Assembly: GCA_049522565.1 (NCBI GenBank)
Contig: JBEKNT010000367.1
Span: forward strand, 1-7,071
Direction of reading: 5' to 3'
Source of the DNA: JASHVB01 sp049522565
GTDB lineage: Bacteria > Pseudomonadota > Alphaproteobacteria > Acetobacterales > Acetobacteraceae
Length of the DNA stretch: 7,071 nt
Under the pieces are notes generated by a model, which was given only the letters and a program-made list of their open reading frames with translations, made no database searches and was not told the DNA's origin. The position numbers and the translations under genes were made by a program. Positions 5,849-7,071 of this stretch are shown here, piece after piece (within the stretch, counting starts at the first letter, position 1; each line of letters starts with the position of its first letter).

Positions 5849-6637
5849 TCATGCGGGCGGCGCCGGGCGGACGCCGCCATACATCACCCAGCCGCGCGCC
5901 GCCGCCCAGCCGCAGTCGATCGTCAGGTTGACGCCGGTGATCGCGGAGGCGCGGTCGGACAGCAGGAACTCGATCGTCTCGGCCACCTCGTTGGGTTCGA
6001 CGCAGCGGCCGAGTGCGGTGTGTTCGCCCGGGTCGCCGCGGTAGCGGGCGCCGGCCTGGCGGCGGGCCAGCACCCGCGGCACCAGGGTGACGCCAGGGGA
6101 CACCGCGTTGACCCGCACGCCGGCGCGGCCCCACTCGCCGGCCAGGCTCTCGGTCAGGTTGATGACCGCCGCCTTGGTCGGGCCATAGGCGTGCAGCGGC
6201 GTGCCGCCGAGGCCGATGATCGAGGCGATGTTGACGATCGACCCCTGGCGGCGGCCGGCCATGCCCGGGCCGAAGGCGCGGTTGGCGAAGAACACGCCGT
6301 CCAGGTTGACCCGCATGATGCGGTCCCAGTCGTCCAGGGTCGTCTGGTCGGGCGGGACCGGGTCCTGGAAGGTGCCGGAGGAGACCACCAGGGCATACGG
6401 CGGCGCGACGGTGGCCTCGATCTCCTGCGCCAGGCCGTGCATCACCGCGGCGTCGGTCACGTCGCCGTGGAAGGCCCGGGCGTTCAGCTCCATGGCGGTG
6501 GTGCGGGCGGCTTCGAGGTCGCGGTCGATGATCGCCAGCCGCCAGCCGCGGGAGGCCATCAGCCGGGCGGTGGCGGCGCCGATGCCGTTGCCGCCGCCGA
6601 TCACCACGGCGAGCCTGCCCTGTCCGGTGTCGTCCAT
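5849..6637 (-). CDS. SDR-family NAD(P)-dependent oxidoreductase
   Basis: This is a 262-residue cytoplasmic classical short-chain dehydrogenase/reductase, probably oxidising an alcohol or reducing a carbonyl on an unknown substrate. The Rossmann motif is VIGGGNGIG (12-20). D38, after the second strand (AIID), favours NAD(H) over NADP(H). GDVTD at 58-62 contacts adenine. Catalytic N111 (VNLDG), S139 (NIAS), Y151 and K155 (YGPTK) are all present, followed by VNAVSPG (176-182). The usual NNAG after strand four is replaced by VSSG (85-88), an uncommon variant. The C-terminal segment, with ITGVNLTIDCGWAA then GWVMYGG, is normal in position. ATG 6637 follows AGGGGA at suitable spacing. It lies on the same strand as the ABC operon but 254 bases upstream with promoter-like signals between, so its membership of the same pathway is only suggested by proximity. 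Confidence 0.93.
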   Translation of the reverse strand: MDDTGQGRLAVVIGGGNGIGAATARLMASRGWRLAIIDRDLEAARTTAMELNARAFHGDVTDAAVMHGLAQEIEATVAPPYALVVSSGTFQDPVPPDQTTLDDWDRIMRVNLDGVFFANRAFGPGMAGRRQGSIVNIASIIGLGGTPLHAYGPTKAAVINLTESLAGEWGRAGVRVNAVSPGVTLVPRVLARRQAGARYRGDPGEHTALGRCVEPNEVAETIEFLLSDRASAITGVNLTIDCGWAAARGWVMYGGVRPAPPA

Positions 6638-6770
6638 TGCTTCCCCTGCTCCCCGCTGCTGCTATGCGGGGGGGAGTCTGGCACTGGCGGCTGGCGGCGT
6701 CGATTGCCGGGGGCGGGGTGCAGGTGCGGTGGGGAGCGCCATGCCGTGCGTCGGGGAGCCGGTGGCGTCT

Positions 6771-6790
6771 CACGAACGTCTCGTTTCGTG
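6771..6790. promoter_or_regulatory. operator-like palindrome upstream of SDR
   Basis: CACGAA (6771-6776) and TTCGTG (6785-6790) are perfect inverted arms eight bases apart. With a one-base bulge the pairing extends inward through CG/CG. The hexamer CGTCTC also occurs twice, 11 bases apart (6766 and 6777), one helical turn. Size and shape fit a dimeric repressor or activator site, about 135-155 bases upstream of the SDR start. There is no direct evidence of binding. Confidence 0.3.
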
Positions 6791-6826
6791 GTGCCAGAGA
6801 CAGTGTCGCGCCGTGTGGGAATTGAC

Positions 6827-6866
6827 CAGCGCAGGCACCGGGCCGCACCTGGGGTGGCCTGCGCTG
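6827..6866. repeat. 10-bp perfect inverted repeat (hairpin)
   Basis: CAGCGCAGGC at 6827-6836 and GCCTGCGCTG at 6857-6866 are perfect reverse complements. Three more pairs form inside (ACC with GGT) past a one-base bulge. There is no adjacent T-run on either strand, so a simple intrinsic terminator is not supported. It lies between the SDR gene and the possible plus-strand gene, and could be a terminator stem for an unseen neighbour or a regulatory dyad. Confidence 0.6.
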
Positions 6867-6875
6867 CACGGATGC

Positions 6876-7071
6876 ATGGGGTTTTGCCGCCCCTTGCGTC
6901 TGGCATGGGGCCGTGTCGCCGCGGATGCGCCGACGGATCGGTCCGTACAGGTGCATCGACCTCTCACCCTTTCGGTCAAGCGGAAAGGTGCCGTCGGCTG
7001 GTTTCTGGCGCGGCTGGAGATGCTGGCGCGTTTCATGGAGGACGCGCCGGCGATGTCGCGCGCGGTGCGCC
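6876..7071 (+). CDS. possible partial hypothetical protein, runs off window
   Basis: A plus-strand frame is open from ATG 6876 to the window end, about 65 residues. I do not recognise it. The second half looks most protein-like: LSVKRKGAVGWFLARLEM, then LARFMEDAPAMSRAVR, with codons shifting to G/C third bases from about 7005. The first part has mixed third bases and looks less coding, so the true start may be later, such as GTG 6951, or the frame may be non-coding. No clear ribosome binding site fits any start. If real, it would be divergent from the SDR gene. Confidence 0.3.
   Translation, partial: MGFCRPLRLAWGRVAADAPTDRSVQVHRPLTLSVKRKGAVGWFLARLEMLARFMEDAPAMSRAVR

Larger units (their letters stand above)
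6638..6875. other. upstream intergenic region with two inverted repeats
   Basis: No convincing gene is seen here: the open frames on both strands lack recognisable motifs and good ribosome binding sites. The stretch holds the SDR ribosome binding site at its low end, an operator-like palindrome (6771-6790) and a long hairpin (6827-6866). I could not define a -35/-10 promoter for the SDR gene; TTGACC at 6822-6827 on the plus strand lacks a matching -10. Confidence 0.55.

Noticed and set aside
5595..6956. Upstream extension of the binding-protein reading frame to a 780-residue protein.
   Set aside because: The extra part overlaps the SDR gene in another frame and is Arg/Pro-rich without motifs. 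The signal peptide and ribosome binding site fix the real start at 5594.
1..7071. A CRISPR array, tRNA/rRNA gene, transposase, prophage or toxin-antitoxin module.
   Set aside because: I saw no repeat-spacer periodicity, no tRNA or rRNA signature, and no encoded mobile-element or defence protein on either strand.

Overview
The window is very GC-rich, and its real genes show strong G/C preference at third codon positions. Together with the gene families present, this suggests an alphaproteobacterium, possibly Acetobacteraceae or another member of Rhodospirillales. That placement is inference; there is no rRNA or marker gene. Every well-supported gene lies on the minus strand, so the biological reading order runs from high to low coordinates.

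Layout in transcription order. About 6638-7071 is a poorly coding stretch with two inverted repeats and the possible start of a plus-strand gene that runs off the window. An SDR-family oxidoreductase (6637-5849) follows. A 254-base spacer (5595-5848) then holds a dyad, a 22-bp tandem duplication, a very good match to a sigma-54 (RpoN) promoter and a leader hairpin. Next come four closely packed genes: an NMT1/THI5-type substrate-binding protein (5594-4614), an ABC ATPase (4507-3746), an ABC permease (3749-2973, sharing ATGA with the ATPase) and an AtzA/MTA-deaminase-type amidohydrolase (2969-1467, three bases after the permease stop). A large palindromic repeat (about 1249-1380) separates this operon from an MFS transporter (1191 to beyond base 1).

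How they work together (inference). The SBP, permease and ATPase form a complete importer of the SsuABC/TauABC/ThiXYZ type. The translationally adjacent amidohydrolase would deaminate or otherwise hydrolyse the imported compound. The sigma-54 promoter fits nitrogen-responsive control, so the simplest model is a scavenging operon for a small nitrogenous, perhaps heterocyclic, compound. The SDR and the MFS transporter may belong to the same pathway, but they are separated by gaps and this is not demonstrated. The substrate cannot be read from the sequence.
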